DNA from: Hysterangium stoloniferum
Lineage: Eukaryota; Basidiomycota; Agaricomycetes; Hysterangiales; Hysterangiaceae
DNA length: 64,000 nucleotides
Assembly (NCBI GenBank): GCA_015178975.1
Contig: WHVD01000275.1
Span: forward strand, 1-64,000
Reading direction: 5' to 3'
Part shown: positions 48,548-58,485 of the stretch, one piece after another
How positions within the stretch are numbered: position 1 is the first letter of the stretch
Layout of the letters: each line of letters opens with the position of its first letter
Position numbers and translations under genes: made by a program
The notes under the pieces: generated by a model
Told to the model about the DNA's origin: nothing
Database searches by the model: none
The model's input: the letters and a program-made list of their open reading frames with translations, nothing else

Positions 48548-48746
48548 TGATCATTTCACATCCTTACAATGACAACACTGTTTATCTATTTCTAGCTCTA
48601 CCCCTCCCCCTACTTTCTTCCCCCTCGGCCTTTCACTTCAATAACCGAGCGGAGCTTGAAATTAATATAAAATACGTAAATTCGCTAAAGAAAATTTTAT
48701 TCCCCCTATCTCTTCCCTCCACGTCAACCTCTCTAATCAGTACACT

Positions 48747-51209
48747 ATGTCGCAGGAGCAACAACCCAAACCCAAGTTCCCCAACTTCAAAAGAATACTG
48801 TGACCTCAACCCATTAATACCTCTACCACACCGTCTCGCACTGAACAAGTCGAGCACTCCACGAGTAATTCTGGAACACCTTTGCCAATACCCTCCGCTG
48901 CACAGGGCGACATCACGGGAACGTCCACCAACTCGGGGAACGGAACCGCCTTTACTCCATACGCTCCTCTTCCCAGACCCCGATTTCCCAATTTTAAAAG
49001 AATACCTCGACCTCAAACTACAGTTCCTTCTGCCCCATCACCTCGAACAGAAACTGTCGAGCACGTGGAGGAGACTTCATTGTCCACAAATCCTACGTGG
49101 ACGGACTCCATTTCAAAAGCTGCACCATGGTCCTCTAATACTTGGGGGGCTCCCTTGGGAACATGGAGCAAAACCCCACCACCTTCTCATAGTATTTTCC
49201 CTTCTACCGAAGAGGAGATCAGAAAGAAACAGCAGTCTGAGGCCTTCTCCGCACAGGTTCAGGAGGAATTGAAAACACTTAAACGGAAGAGGAGAGAGGA
49301 GTACTTGGAAGGACAATGGAGGATGGGGGCTAGGGATAATGTCCCTTCAAGGCGGACACGCCAGGAATGGAGGAAATGGAAGGGCACGATAATCCTTCAA
49401 TCATCGCTCCCCCTTCAGGTCATAAATGGACGGATTTCGCTGAAACGGATTGCAGCGACGGGGGCATGCCATGTGTTCGGAGTGTAGGCCAAAAAAGTAG
49501 GAAAGGAAAAGATGGAGTCACCTTCTACGATTGGGACAAGGTACGAAGGATCAAGTTACAAAGCATTGCATTGCGACGTGGAGATGGAGTTGCATTACCT
49601 CCCAGACCCCCTTCACACTGTGGACCTCAGGAATGGACCTACCGGATGGGGCCCGGTGATCTTTCATCTGACTCGGAGGACAACCAATCTCGCTACCCCA
49701 CCTACGACAGCAAGTACCTCGGTGCTGACTGCCATGAAGGTTTCCTACTCCCTGACAACATTCACTTCTTCACGAGTGATCCTAACCAATGATGAAAGCT
49801 ACCAACTTCCGTCAGAGTTTGGAGAAGGTATCGTCCAGCAGACTCTGCAATCCCATCCACTTCCTCTCATCTCCCTCCACCTCCACCGGTCTCTTCCGTA
49901 CCTACATTACAGCACTTTACACCCTTTTCAGAGCTACCAGGAAGTCTTGTACCATCCTCCGAGCTGCCTTCTCTTCCCCCTATACCACTACCCCTCCCCT
50001 TCGCAGGACATTGTCTTATATCACCGTCCTCATCCATACCCAAGCCTCCTCCAGCACCGCAGCCAATCTCACCCCTCCACACGTCACCCGACCCTCTCGT
50101 CACCTCCCACTCTACTTCGACGCCTTTGGCTTCTGCGGTGTCTAACGTTCCCCTCACTTCCTTGCCACCGCGGAGTCCACTGCCCGCCTCTCCCTACTCC
50201 CCTTGCGTTTCTCTGGGAAGTCCCATTCAGCATCCTAACAATACATTAATGGATGTTGATCACCCTATCCCGGAAGTTCTCGCAACGCCTATGGAGGAAG
50301 TCCTCGAAGCGCCTCTCTCAGCCATAGACGTCTCCAAGGAACCCCCCCCCCAGCAATGGAAGCCTTCGAGGAGCCTCCCCCCTTAAGCGAAAAAGCAAAA
50401 GGGAAACGAAGAACTCAAGCCGACGAGCCCCTTGTCATGGACCCCCCCTCGACCCACCCCATTCGCAGCCCCCTGCCGCAGCCGTCCTCTCCCTCCATTC
50501 TGAGGATATGGCTGGCCCCTCCCGTCCCTTCCAGTCAAGTTGGATGTGCGTGTCTATTAATTACCCCTCTGACATCTTCACTGTGGGACGCACATTAATG
50601 CGACTAGGACCAACCCTGCAGCAGCCCCTTCTTAAAGGGCATATCCAGGGGTATAGCGGGTCTCTTACTTTGTCGGACTGCATAAGCGCATTTTATTTAT
50701 GCATCAACGACCCTAAGGAACAGCTGCGTTTAGCGGAGGATATAGAACGGGTGGAACTTTCCATGTTTCAGTCCTTACTTGTCAACTCCTCTTGTGTTCT
50801 TCCTGACCACACACCAACCCACTCTGCAGTGGACCTTGTTGACTTGTTGGAGCAACTGTTGCCGGATTCGGACACTTCGAGAGGAATCCCCTCTGGGGGA
50901 GACATGAGCTCCACACCGCTCATCACTCCTACCCCACCATCACTACACCCTCGACCCCCTCTCCTTGCCCGTATAACTGACACTTCCACAGATCGCGTTC
51001 GTGCCATAATTCGAACGTGCCAGAAGGCCTATGGTCGTTGGGTCTCATCGATCCAAAAACTGGATGGGTTGACATCCGCCAATGATGCTTCGAGGCGGGA
51101 GGAAATCACTCTTTCCTTTCGTGCCAAGCGTCTCGCCTGGGGCAACGCTATCCTACACCTTGGGGGTTCATCGCAGGACGCATGGGGAGGAGTTCCAAGT
51201 GTCCTTTGA
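48747..51209 (+). pseudogene. Extra ORF region between integrase and 3' LTR of the chromovirus
   Basis: After pol, 2.7 kb separate the stop codon from the right LTR. An ATG at 48747 opens MSQEQQPKPKFPNFKRIL, then TGA (48801) and the same frame to 49487; the phrase FPNFKRIxxPQ with PSRTExVEH occurs twice, i.e. an internal protein repeat. The text goes on in other frames: GHKWTDFAETDCSDGGMPCV and YDWDKVRRIKLQ (49,420-49,560), a Pro/Ser-rich part, and a 233-codon open stretch (50508-51209; SWMCVSINYPSDIF, GYSGSLTLSDCISAFYLCIN, LSFRAKRLAWGNAILHL). No env, protease or polymerase motif and no membrane segment seen. Function unknown. Confidence 0.55.
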
Positions 51210-51246
51210 CATCTTCTTTGACATAGCTCTTCGACCTGGGGGGCAC

Positions 51247-51877
51247 TGTGAGAGGTATGGCGAAATACACTCAGGAAATATAGTCGGATGTGCTCTTACT
51301 ATATTTCCTTTATTATTTCTATTTTCTCTCTTTCATTATACCTATAATTAGTTCGACGACCTATGTATGGGGTACATCGACTCTTGTGGGCGCACACACG
51401 CCAGACTTATGTATTCTAGTGCCGGTAGTTTAGAACTCAGACACTTTTTACACCGCAACCACGACTTACCCAGACACCCGTTAGTGTCCTGTAAGTTGTG
51501 ATTGGTGTATCGTCTCGACCATCACAGACGGGCTTTAGCTACTCATTCAAACTGAGTTTCGAACTGTATCAGTCGAAACTCAATCCCTATCTCAACTCGC
51601 ATGGACTATATCCACGCTACTCTATTATTCAACTCTCTAACTACTCTACTTGCACTGGAGCAGTTATCCAGAATCACACTTAACCAGTCGATTCTGCTTA
51701 TTCGTTCTAGCTATCTACCTTACTTTAGATAGCTATTTCTCTCTACCGTATTGAACTACATAGTCAATATGTGTTCGGTCTGTATTAGACTTAGACAGTC
51801 AATACATAGTGGTATCGTACTTCAACGGTCGATATTCTTCGTATATAGAACGGTTAGAACTTCTACCACTCTTCACA
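51247..51877 (+). repeat. 3' LTR of the chromovirus
   Basis: 631 bp, same ends as the left LTR. Preceded by the polypurine run TGGGGGGCAC. Confidence 0.93.
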
Positions 51878-52514
51878 CAATGCATGCCATACTGAACTTG
51901 TTTGATTCTCCAAAATGCCCCATTTACTCATTTAGGTCAAATCCCCGAGGGTGCCGTCTTGCAACTGAAATCACCCCAAATTTTATACCCCCTCTCAACA
52001 ATGGCAACGATGCTAGCTGCCTTTTCACAAGCCTTAAAATTGATTTAATGTCATGGGCAACGACAGATATTGTGGATAGATTTTCACCTTATTATGTTAT
52101 GCCTGCATAGACACCCTCCCACCTCATGGTCTTACTCATGTGAGGGTATTATGAAATTGTTAGGGTAGACAGGGTGTCTGCCACAATCGTATCTCGAATA
52201 ACATTGTAACTTCTCTGGGTCCTTAAACCTAGTTGAAGGGTGTGAATGAGGCATTCTGGTGAGGACAATTGAAAAATATTACATACCCATCCACAATATG
52301 CACCTGTGAGGCTGGAATGACAATATGGGTGGTGTCGGAACAGCACCTCATTGGTGATTCACCGTGTGGATAATGTGGGCAGACTATGTTTTGTGTGAAT
52401 GAAAAGAAAATGGGATCTCAATGGTATGACTGACTTGACATGAGCCAAACCAGTTCCATCTTGATATCCCAAGGGGTAACTATATGATATTAGGCAGGCA
52501 ACTAATGAGAGAAA
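51878..52514. other. Intergenic, nothing recognised
   Basis: No coding pattern and no repeat shared with the rest of the window was seen. Confidence 0.4.
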
Positions 52515-53060
52515 TCTAGAAAAGAGAGGGGAGGTACGCACCGACTAGAAGAAAAGAGAGGGGAGGTAAGCACCGACTGGAGGAAAAGAGAGGGGAGGTA
52601 CGCACCGACTGGAAGAAAAGAGAGGGGAGGTACACACCGACTGGAGGAAAAGATAGGGGAGGTATGCACCGACTGGAGGAAAAGAGAGGGGAGGTCAATC
52701 AGAGGAGGAGGGAGAGAGACAGAAGGAATACACGCACCAACTGGAGGGGCCGATCAGAGCAGGGTGCACGCCCAATCGGGCACAAACAGGCACAGCGCGT
52801 TGTGAACAGGCGCAGCGCGTTGCGAACAGGTGCGGCATGTGCGTGCGTTGGAAAATGGAATGTGCTTTGCCGGTTTGTGCCCGAGTGGGCGGACAGGCAT
52901 GTGCCCGTGGATGGGAATGGGTGCGCCGTGGATGCAAGTGGATGCGCCGTGGATGGGTGCGTGGTGGATGCATGCGTGGATGGGTGCGCTGTGGGATACA
53001 CGCATGGGAGGAAAGAGAGGCAGATTGCGAAACCAAGCGGTGACAGGTACAACATGTGTG
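52515..53060 (+). repeat. Composite repeat, copy A
   Basis: Starts with about six copies of a 32-bp unit (GACTGGAGGAAAAGAGAGGG + GAGGTACGCACC), goes on with GGAGGGAGAGAGACaGAAGG, ACACGCACCAACTGGAGG, then two to three 20-bp AACAGGCGCAGCGCGTTGCG units and GGAATGTGCTTTGCCGGTTT. The same order is found at 58486-59200. ORFs here on both strands are repeat translations (ARQ/NALRLF). Confidence 0.85.
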
Positions 53061-53099
53061 TGACTGTAACACAAGGCTCGCTTCACTCACAAAGGTTGC

Positions 53100-53300
53100 A
53101 GAATGGTAACTCCTAGATATGGGTGCCTATGGGGTCAATCTTGCCCCCCACTTAAGATCTGAGTTTGTAGGAATAATCTCATTTACCAAAAATAGAAATT
53201 ATTGTAAATCTTAACACAAAACCTCTGTTTCGAAAACCTCTTTATTGCCATTCATAAACATGAACCATGACTGCTACAGCTACATATTGGATGCTTATAA
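53100..53300 (+). repeat. Dispersed repeat X, copy 2
   Basis: Matches 60583-60840: GAATGGTAACTCcTAGATAT, AATAATCTCATTTACCAAAA, AAAACCTCTGTTTC and CATGACTGCTACAGCTA. The inverse form lies at 23145. Confidence 0.85.
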
Positions 53301-53490
53301 CCAATGGGGAGAAGCCGAGGAGTTCAAGTGTGCGGAGTAGACAGGCGTGGTTGACGTTGTCAAAATATCCCTTGAAGTTGATAGCGAGGGCTGAGGCAAC
53401 AAGGCCATCGTGCCATGCAGCCTGGAGATCATGGGTGAGGGACAGGCATGCATCAATGACTGAGGATTTGTCACGGCCACCAAACTGGTC
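53290..53490 (-). mobile_element. LINE reverse-transcriptase middle fragment
   Basis: The minus strand encodes QFGGRDKSSVIDACLSLTHD, then HDGLVASALAINFKGYFDNV and NHACLLRTLELLGFSP. The FDNVNH block is the conserved reverse-transcriptase core before the catalytic YxDD; catalytic Asp of block A is replaced (INFKGYFD against the usual hDhkGhFD). No flanking LINE sequence is attached. The YAVAVMVHVYEW tail belongs to repeat X. Confidence 0.75.
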
Positions 53491-53529
53491 CAAGCCCATG
53501 CTCCCACCACACGCCCCCACCCCAGCGCC

Positions 53530-53705
53530 CATCCTCACCCCGGTGAGCCATGCACCTCCCAAATGCCTCTCCATCCGTGGGCAGCCTCCTCCCCGCACTC
53601 TCCGGCACCATGCCCACGGCGCACAATGGGGAAGACCCGCCAGTCCTGATGCTCGCGCTCCTCACCGACACGCTCACGCAGCAGGCGTACATTATGCTGG
53701 TGTTA
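53530..53705 (+). pseudogene. Fragment paralogous to the gene piece at 22.3-22.5 kb
   Basis: LPNASPSVGSLLPALSG and GEDPPVLMLALLTDTLTQQ match the minus-strand piece at 22330-22480 at about 70 percent. Both include the same GC-rich sequence. It is directly joined to the LINE fragment on one side and to repeats on the other, so it was carried here by rearrangement. Family unknown. Confidence 0.6.
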
Positions 53706-53721
53706 GGGTTATATGGGTCTG

Positions 53722-53818
53722 GTAGGGTTCATCTAGGGACCAGATCCATTTTACATAGGGTGGAATATCTAGGGACCAGATCCATTTTACATAGGGTAGG
53801 GTATCTAGGGACCAGGAT
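53722..53818 (+). repeat. Short tandem repeat, about 31-33-bp unit
   Basis: ATCTAGGGACCAGATCCATT + TTACATAGGGT occurs twice in full and once in part. Confidence 0.8.
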
Positions 53819-53866
53819 GAACAGCTGTGTGCACGCAACTTTTACTCTAGGGCGAAAGTTGGGTGT

Positions 53867-54780
53867 ATGCAGGTGTTCATCCAGGATGAACACCCTTGCA
53901 CAGGCAACTTTAGCGCCAAAGCTGCCTGTATTGCGCATATGCAGGTGTTCATCCAGGATGAACACACTTGCACAGGTAACTTTAGCGCCAAAGATGCCTG
54001 TATTGCGTGTATGCAGCTGTTCATCCAGGATGAACACCCATGCACAGGCAACTTTAGCGCTGAAGCTGCCTGTATTGCACATATACAAGTGTTCATCCAG
54101 GATGAACACCCATGCACAGGCAACTTTAGCGCCGAAGCTGCCTGTATTTCGCATATGCAGGTGTTCATCCAGGATGAACACACTTGCACAGGCAACTTTA
54201 GCGCCGAAGCTGCCTGTATTGCGTGTATGCAGGTGTTCATCCAGGATGAACACCCTTGCACAGGCAACTTTAGCGCCGAAGCTGCCTGTATTGCGTGTAT
54301 GCAGGTGTTCATCCAGGATGAACACCCTTGCACAGGCAACTTTAGCGCCGAAGCTGCCTGTATTGCGTGTATGCAGGTGTTCATCCAGGATGAACACCCA
54401 TGCACAGGCAACTTTAGCACCGAAGCTGCTTGTATTGCGTGTATGCAGGTGTTCATCCAGGATGAACACCCATGCACAGGCAACTTTAGCACCGAAGCTG
54501 CTTGTATTGTGCATATGCAGGTGTTCATCCAGGATGAACACCCATGCACAGGCAACTTTTAGCGCCGAAGCTGCCTGTATTGCGCATACGCAGGTGTTCA
54601 TCCAGGATGAACACCCTTGCACAGGCAACTTTAGCACCTAAGCTGCCTGTATTGCGCATATGCAGGTGTTCATCCAGGATGAACACCCTTGCACAGGCAA
54701 CTTTAGCGCCAAAGCTGCCTGTATTGCGCGTATGCAGGTGTTCATCCAGGATGAACACCCTTGCACAGGCAATCACAATG
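53867..54780 (+). repeat. 72-bp satellite, 13 units, with two hairpins per unit
   Basis: The perfect palindrome GTTCATCCAGGATGAAC begins at 53875, 53947, 54019 and so on every 72 bp to 54740, with a single extra T in the unit before 54,596. Each unit also has ACAGGCA facing TGCCTGT across a 16-base GC-rich loop. Because 72 is a multiple of three, frames stay open on both strands for over 200 codons, with a 24-residue period (QVFIQDEHPCTGNFSAEAAC on plus). Units differ mainly at CTT/CAT, GCC/GCT and AAA/GAA sites. Confidence 0.95.
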
Positions 54781-54943
54781 GAAATGGGGGTGCAATATAA
54801 TATGCAGTTTTCAGCTAGACTTGGAAGTGGCCTACATGGTACCATTTGTGACTTTGTCACACTGTTGAAGGACTCTGACGAGAACATTCAATCCTGCAGA
54901 TTATCAGCACTGGCAAAACTTTCAGAGCAAGGTGCAGTGGGTG
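54776..54943 (+). pseudogene. HEAT-repeat-like coding fragment
   Basis: ICDFVTLLKDSDENIQSCRL then SALAKLSEQGAVGE has the two-helix HEAT pattern with Asp-Ser-Asp turn. The start is a satellite junction and the end is a hairpin repeat, so it is an exon fragment. Similar HEAT arrays occur in fungal NLR-type proteins, but no link is shown here. Confidence 0.5.
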
Positions 54944-54962
54944 AGAATGTGATCAGAATCAG

Positions 54963-55053
54963 TCGCCATGCCACTCTAGAAAATGAATCCCCTCTGAGAT
55001 GGGCGTCAATGCAGGGCATCTGTCCCCGTACTAGCGCCCAATTTCTAAATATA
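54963..55053 (-). repeat. Hairpin-bearing dispersed repeat, copy 3 (inverted, short)
   Basis: The reverse complement matches the first 90 bp of the copies at 7749 and 9640, including the three nested stems. Only the folding part is present. Confidence 0.85.
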
Positions 55054-55955
55054 CATCTACCACCGGTTTAACCCGGGGACGTCATATGGCCCCAGCCCTC
55101 CCCCACTTAGCTTACAGGGAGTGATTCTTACTACTTTCCTGACGAAAAGTAGGAAGAATTTGCAGGTAGATCCTCTTCAGGAAATCCGTCACACACTCCA
55201 AAATCAGTTCACTGCCAAGACATCTCATCTCAGTCTTTTGAAGTCTCCAAATATTGTATATTATATTATATTATATATATGTATTATTTCCACACATGCA
55301 CACAAAAAATCCTTCTTTTTTCCCACAAATTAGGGTTTATCCAAAAACCCCTTCCACCAAATTATATGTCTACCCCCCCCTTGTATGTATTTTATGTATG
55401 AAATTAGGGAAGTGGATGGGCCCACTGTGGATGACAATAATATATATTATATTCATCTTTTCCTTCATAACAACATCCCATCAGCATCTCCTCAAATGGA
55501 CTCCTCCTCACTTTGATATCTTTAAGCATCCTCCCAATCATCATTAAAACCAAACCTCTGCACCCAAACCCCCCTGCAGTCTGGTCATAGCCTTTCTAAA
55601 CCCTAATGGCTCCATAGCAACAAACGCAGCAGATGGTGAATGAATTTTGGGATATATAGTTAATACAATTCATGTAAAAGAGTGTGAGATTACTGAAAAA
55701 CATTCCAAGTAATTTGCTGTGTAATTTCTGTTGGAATTTTGGCTGTTATTAATAATCTCAATCTGATGACACTTGTGAGTCCTATAGGTAGAGTAGCTTA
55801 GTACGGCTAAAATGTCTACTGTATACCCTTGGGTGAACAATTTCCTCATTCAAGGGATTGTCTCAAAGAAGAAAAGGGCTGGTGTGAAGAGTCATGGAAG
55901 TTCTGACCACTCTATATACAAAGAATATCGACCTTTTAGGTATGACACTACTATA
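55054..55955. other. AT-rich spacer, no gene seen
   Basis: A TATAT-rich run near 55,255-55,280. GTCATATGGcCCcaGCcCT + CCCCCACTTAGCTTACAGGG at 55,080-55,122 is an inverted relative of a word in the module at 56.5-57.6 kb. Confidence 0.45.
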
Positions 55956-55958
55956 TAA

Positions 55959-56167
55959 TGACTATCAAAGTACAATATAGAAAGTAAATAGCTGTAGTCG
56001 GCTTTAGTAGTGGTAAGACAACTAAGACAACTAAGGGAAAAGGAATCGACTTTGCAGTACGATTCCCTAGTGACTATATATTGACTATTAAAGTACAATA
56101 TAGAAAGCAAATAGTTTTAGTTGGCTTTAGTAGCAGTAAGACAACTAAGATGACTAAGGAAAAATGG
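55959..56167 (+). repeat. Direct duplication of about 85-90 bp
   Basis: 55959-56045 (ACTATCAAAGTACAATATAG ... GTAAGACAACTAAG) recurs at 56082-56165 with a few changes. Confidence 0.8.
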
Positions 56168-56519
56168 AATTGAGATACCTCTCACAGTGCCCCCCAGTTT
56201 GAAGATGTCAACGGAAAGGTCGGAGGATGGCAGGAACTCCTCTCCATGTATATTGAGTGGATCCCCCTCGCTGCAAGATAGCTCGGGCCCAACTTAGCCA
56301 TTTAGTCCAAAACGAACGGGGAGTGCCTATATGATGTCACTACATTATGAATAGTTGTGACAGATTAGCAAAACACTCCAGGATAAAATCAATGAGAGGG
56401 TATCTATAAGGCTTGAAAATGGGAGGGGGACAGTGATGCATGAATGGCAAAAATGGCCCACTATTGTCGAGGCGGTACACTCCATCATAAAGTCAGTTCA
56501 CCCCTGTAATGCAGTCATA

Positions 56520-57625
56520 CATGAATGGGAAGACCGGCCAACTAGTGTTGAGGCGGGGAGTAACTACAGAAAGAAAGATTAAAGTCATAGTTAGCACAGG
56601 AATTCGCAGGCAAAAAGAATAAGATGGGACTCACGTTCCAAAATGGCCTTCATGGTAAGATACGAATGTCACTCAGGCTACTTGGTTTGGTGTCCCACAT
56701 CCAGGGGAATAAAAAAGATACGAGATGTACCACTCAACATGACATCATATGGTCCCTGTAAGCTAAGCGGGGGAGCGCCGGGCCCATATGACGTCAGTGA
56801 ACAGCTGTGATAGAGATTAATAAAATGAATGTGAGCTTACCGTAATTGTGCACTAGGGGTGAAAATGAGATGGATGGAGTCATGCATGAAGGGGAAGAAA
56901 GGCCAACTAGTGTTGAGGCGGGGAGTAACTACAAAAAGAATTAAAGTCATCGTTAGCATAGGAATTTGTAGGCAAAATAGACAAAATGGGACTCACATTC
57001 CAAAATAGGCTTCATGGTAAGAGATGAATGTTATTGGAGCGACTTGGTTTGGTGTCCCACATCCAGGGGAATAAAAAAGATATGAGGTGTACCACTCAAC
57101 ATGATGTCATATGGTCCCTGTAAACTAAGCGCGGGAGCGCTGGGCCCACATGACATCACTGCAGGGTGAACAGCTATGGTAGAGATTAATAAAAGAATGA
57201 ATAAAGTCAAAGCGAGCTTACCGTGATTTTTCACCAGGCATGAAAATGAAGTGGATGCAGTTATGCATGAACGGGAAGAGAGGCCCATTAGTGTTGAGGC
57301 GGGGAGTAACTACAGAAAGAATTAAAGTCATCGTTAGCATAGGAATTCGTAGGCAAAACCGGCCTGCTAGTGTTGCGGCGGGGAGTAATTACGGAAAGAA
57401 TTAAAGTCATAGTTAGTATAGGAATTTGTAGGCAAAACAGACAAAATGGGACTCACGCTCTAAACTGGCCTTCATGGGTGAGAGACAAGTGTTTTCGGAG
57501 TGACTTGGTTTGGTGTCCCACATCCAGGTGAATAAAAATGATGCGAGGTGTACCACTCAACATGACGTCATATGGTCCCTGTAAGCTAAGCGGGGAAGCG
57601 CCGGGCCCATATGACATCACTGCAA
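56520..57625 (-). repeat. Threefold tandem module with exon-like and intron-like parts
   Basis: Three copies on the minus strand. Each has an open part ending in SLQGPYDVMLSGT, FFIPLDVGHQTKS (56,640-56,810; 57,000-57,170; 57,460-57,620), followed by a GTGAGT donor (at 56,634, 56,996, 57,456), a CTAAC branch-like word and a CTTTCTGTAG acceptor. Spacing is 362 and 460 bp; the longer one holds a 100-bp internal duplication. The frame is kept in all copies, although stops enter copies 1 and 2 near the end. The coding part belongs to no family that I know. Confidence 0.65.
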
Positions 57626-57639
57626 TATTCCTATCAGGT

Positions 57640-58485
57640 AAAAGTGAGCCTCCACTCCATCAAGGGCAATAAAACACATACGGTCTGTCCGATGTTCTTA
57701 ACATTGGTCTTGATGTGGCCCAAGAGCTCTTGAGTGTGCAACCCTGCAAAATGTTCCACGTGCATCTTCTTCGCTGCCTCAACTTCGAAAAAGACGTATG
57801 AGAAGACATCACGGAGCATTTGTTGCAATTCATGCTCCATGTAGATGCCACGCGGTGTTGTTTATGTCTTCAACGGGAGACCAGCCTGTGTACCGTAAGA
57901 AGATACATAGGACCACATTAAAAATAAAATAACTCACAATGGCCGTAGCTGCAAAGTGCACCAGAATGAGGTTTAGTACCTCACCCTGAGCAAGGCATGT
58001 TATTAAAGTAATTGAATATAAGAATGGAATCTAAGAGAACATACTACAAGATCCACACCGTAACCAGCACTTCCAGAAAGAGTGAAGCTCTTCTGCTTTA
58101 TCAAAGCCTGTGTTGTGTCAAAGTAGAACTGCTCAGCCTTCTCCAAAGCCGAGGCATCGTTCGCCAATGAATTGATCAGCAGTTCAGAGTATGCCTTGTA
58201 TTGTACGGGATCATTCAAACTCGCCAAGTATCTAGCATCGCACATAATTTGAGGATAAAGTCCAACCCAAAAGCAACAAAACAACATACCCACTAGCACG
58301 ATTCTCAAATATATGCTGGACACGGGGAACATACGAAGTATGAAACGTAGCACGATCACGGACGATCGAATTGACCGCTGCGTACGACTCGACAATATGT
58401 GGGCCAGGCGCACGACCGGGACGTTCGAAGGAGTACTTATCCGCAATCCCTAGCTTTGTAAGGTTCTTCTCCATTGCCTCGGGGC
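57640..58485 (-). pseudogene. Psi-factor-producing oxygenase (Ppo / linoleate diol synthase) C-terminal fragment
   Basis: Minus-strand exons 58485-58290, 58231-58045, 57985-57938 and 57885 to about 57,650, joined in phase. They read MEKNLTKLGIADKYSFERPG, APGPHIVESYAAVNSIVRD, FYFDTTQALIKQKSFTL, GYGVDLV + GEVLNLILVHFAA, AGLPLKT, GIYMEHELQQMLRDVFSYVF, LLGHIKTNVKN. This is the P450-like half of fatty-acid dioxygenases that make oxylipin signals. The heme peroxidase half and the P450 Cys-loop are absent. The 5' end stops at a 32-bp repeat array; a TAA at 57,862-57,864 follows AGLPLKT. So it is a truncated, dead copy. Confidence 0.8.

Larger units (their letters stand above)
40501..51877 (+). mobile_element. 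Ty3/gypsy chromovirus, full length, inactivated
   Basis: LTRs 40501-41131 and 51247-51877, each 631 bp, flank gag, pol (protease, reverse transcriptase, RNase H, integrase), a C-terminal chromodomain and a 2.7-kb 3' region. TGGTGATCCGAGCCGG at 41133 is a primer site; TGGGGGGCAC before 51247 is the polypurine tract. The five bases outside differ (GTATG left, CAATG right), so no target duplication is evident. At 11.4 kb it is long for a chromovirus, because of the extra 3' region. Confidence 0.93.

Noticed and set aside
48547-49272. 241-codon ORF directly after the integrase stop
   Set aside because: It overlaps the frame that carries the internal FPNFKRI repeat; the other frame is the better candidate.
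53729-54637. 302-codon ORF on the minus strand (and 231-363-codon ORFs on plus)
   Set aside because: All are translations of the 72-bp satellite, open because the period is a multiple of three. No evidence for coding by itself.
53867-54780. CRISPR array
   Set aside because: The units are nearly identical over the full 72 bp; there are no variable spacers, and the genome is fungal.
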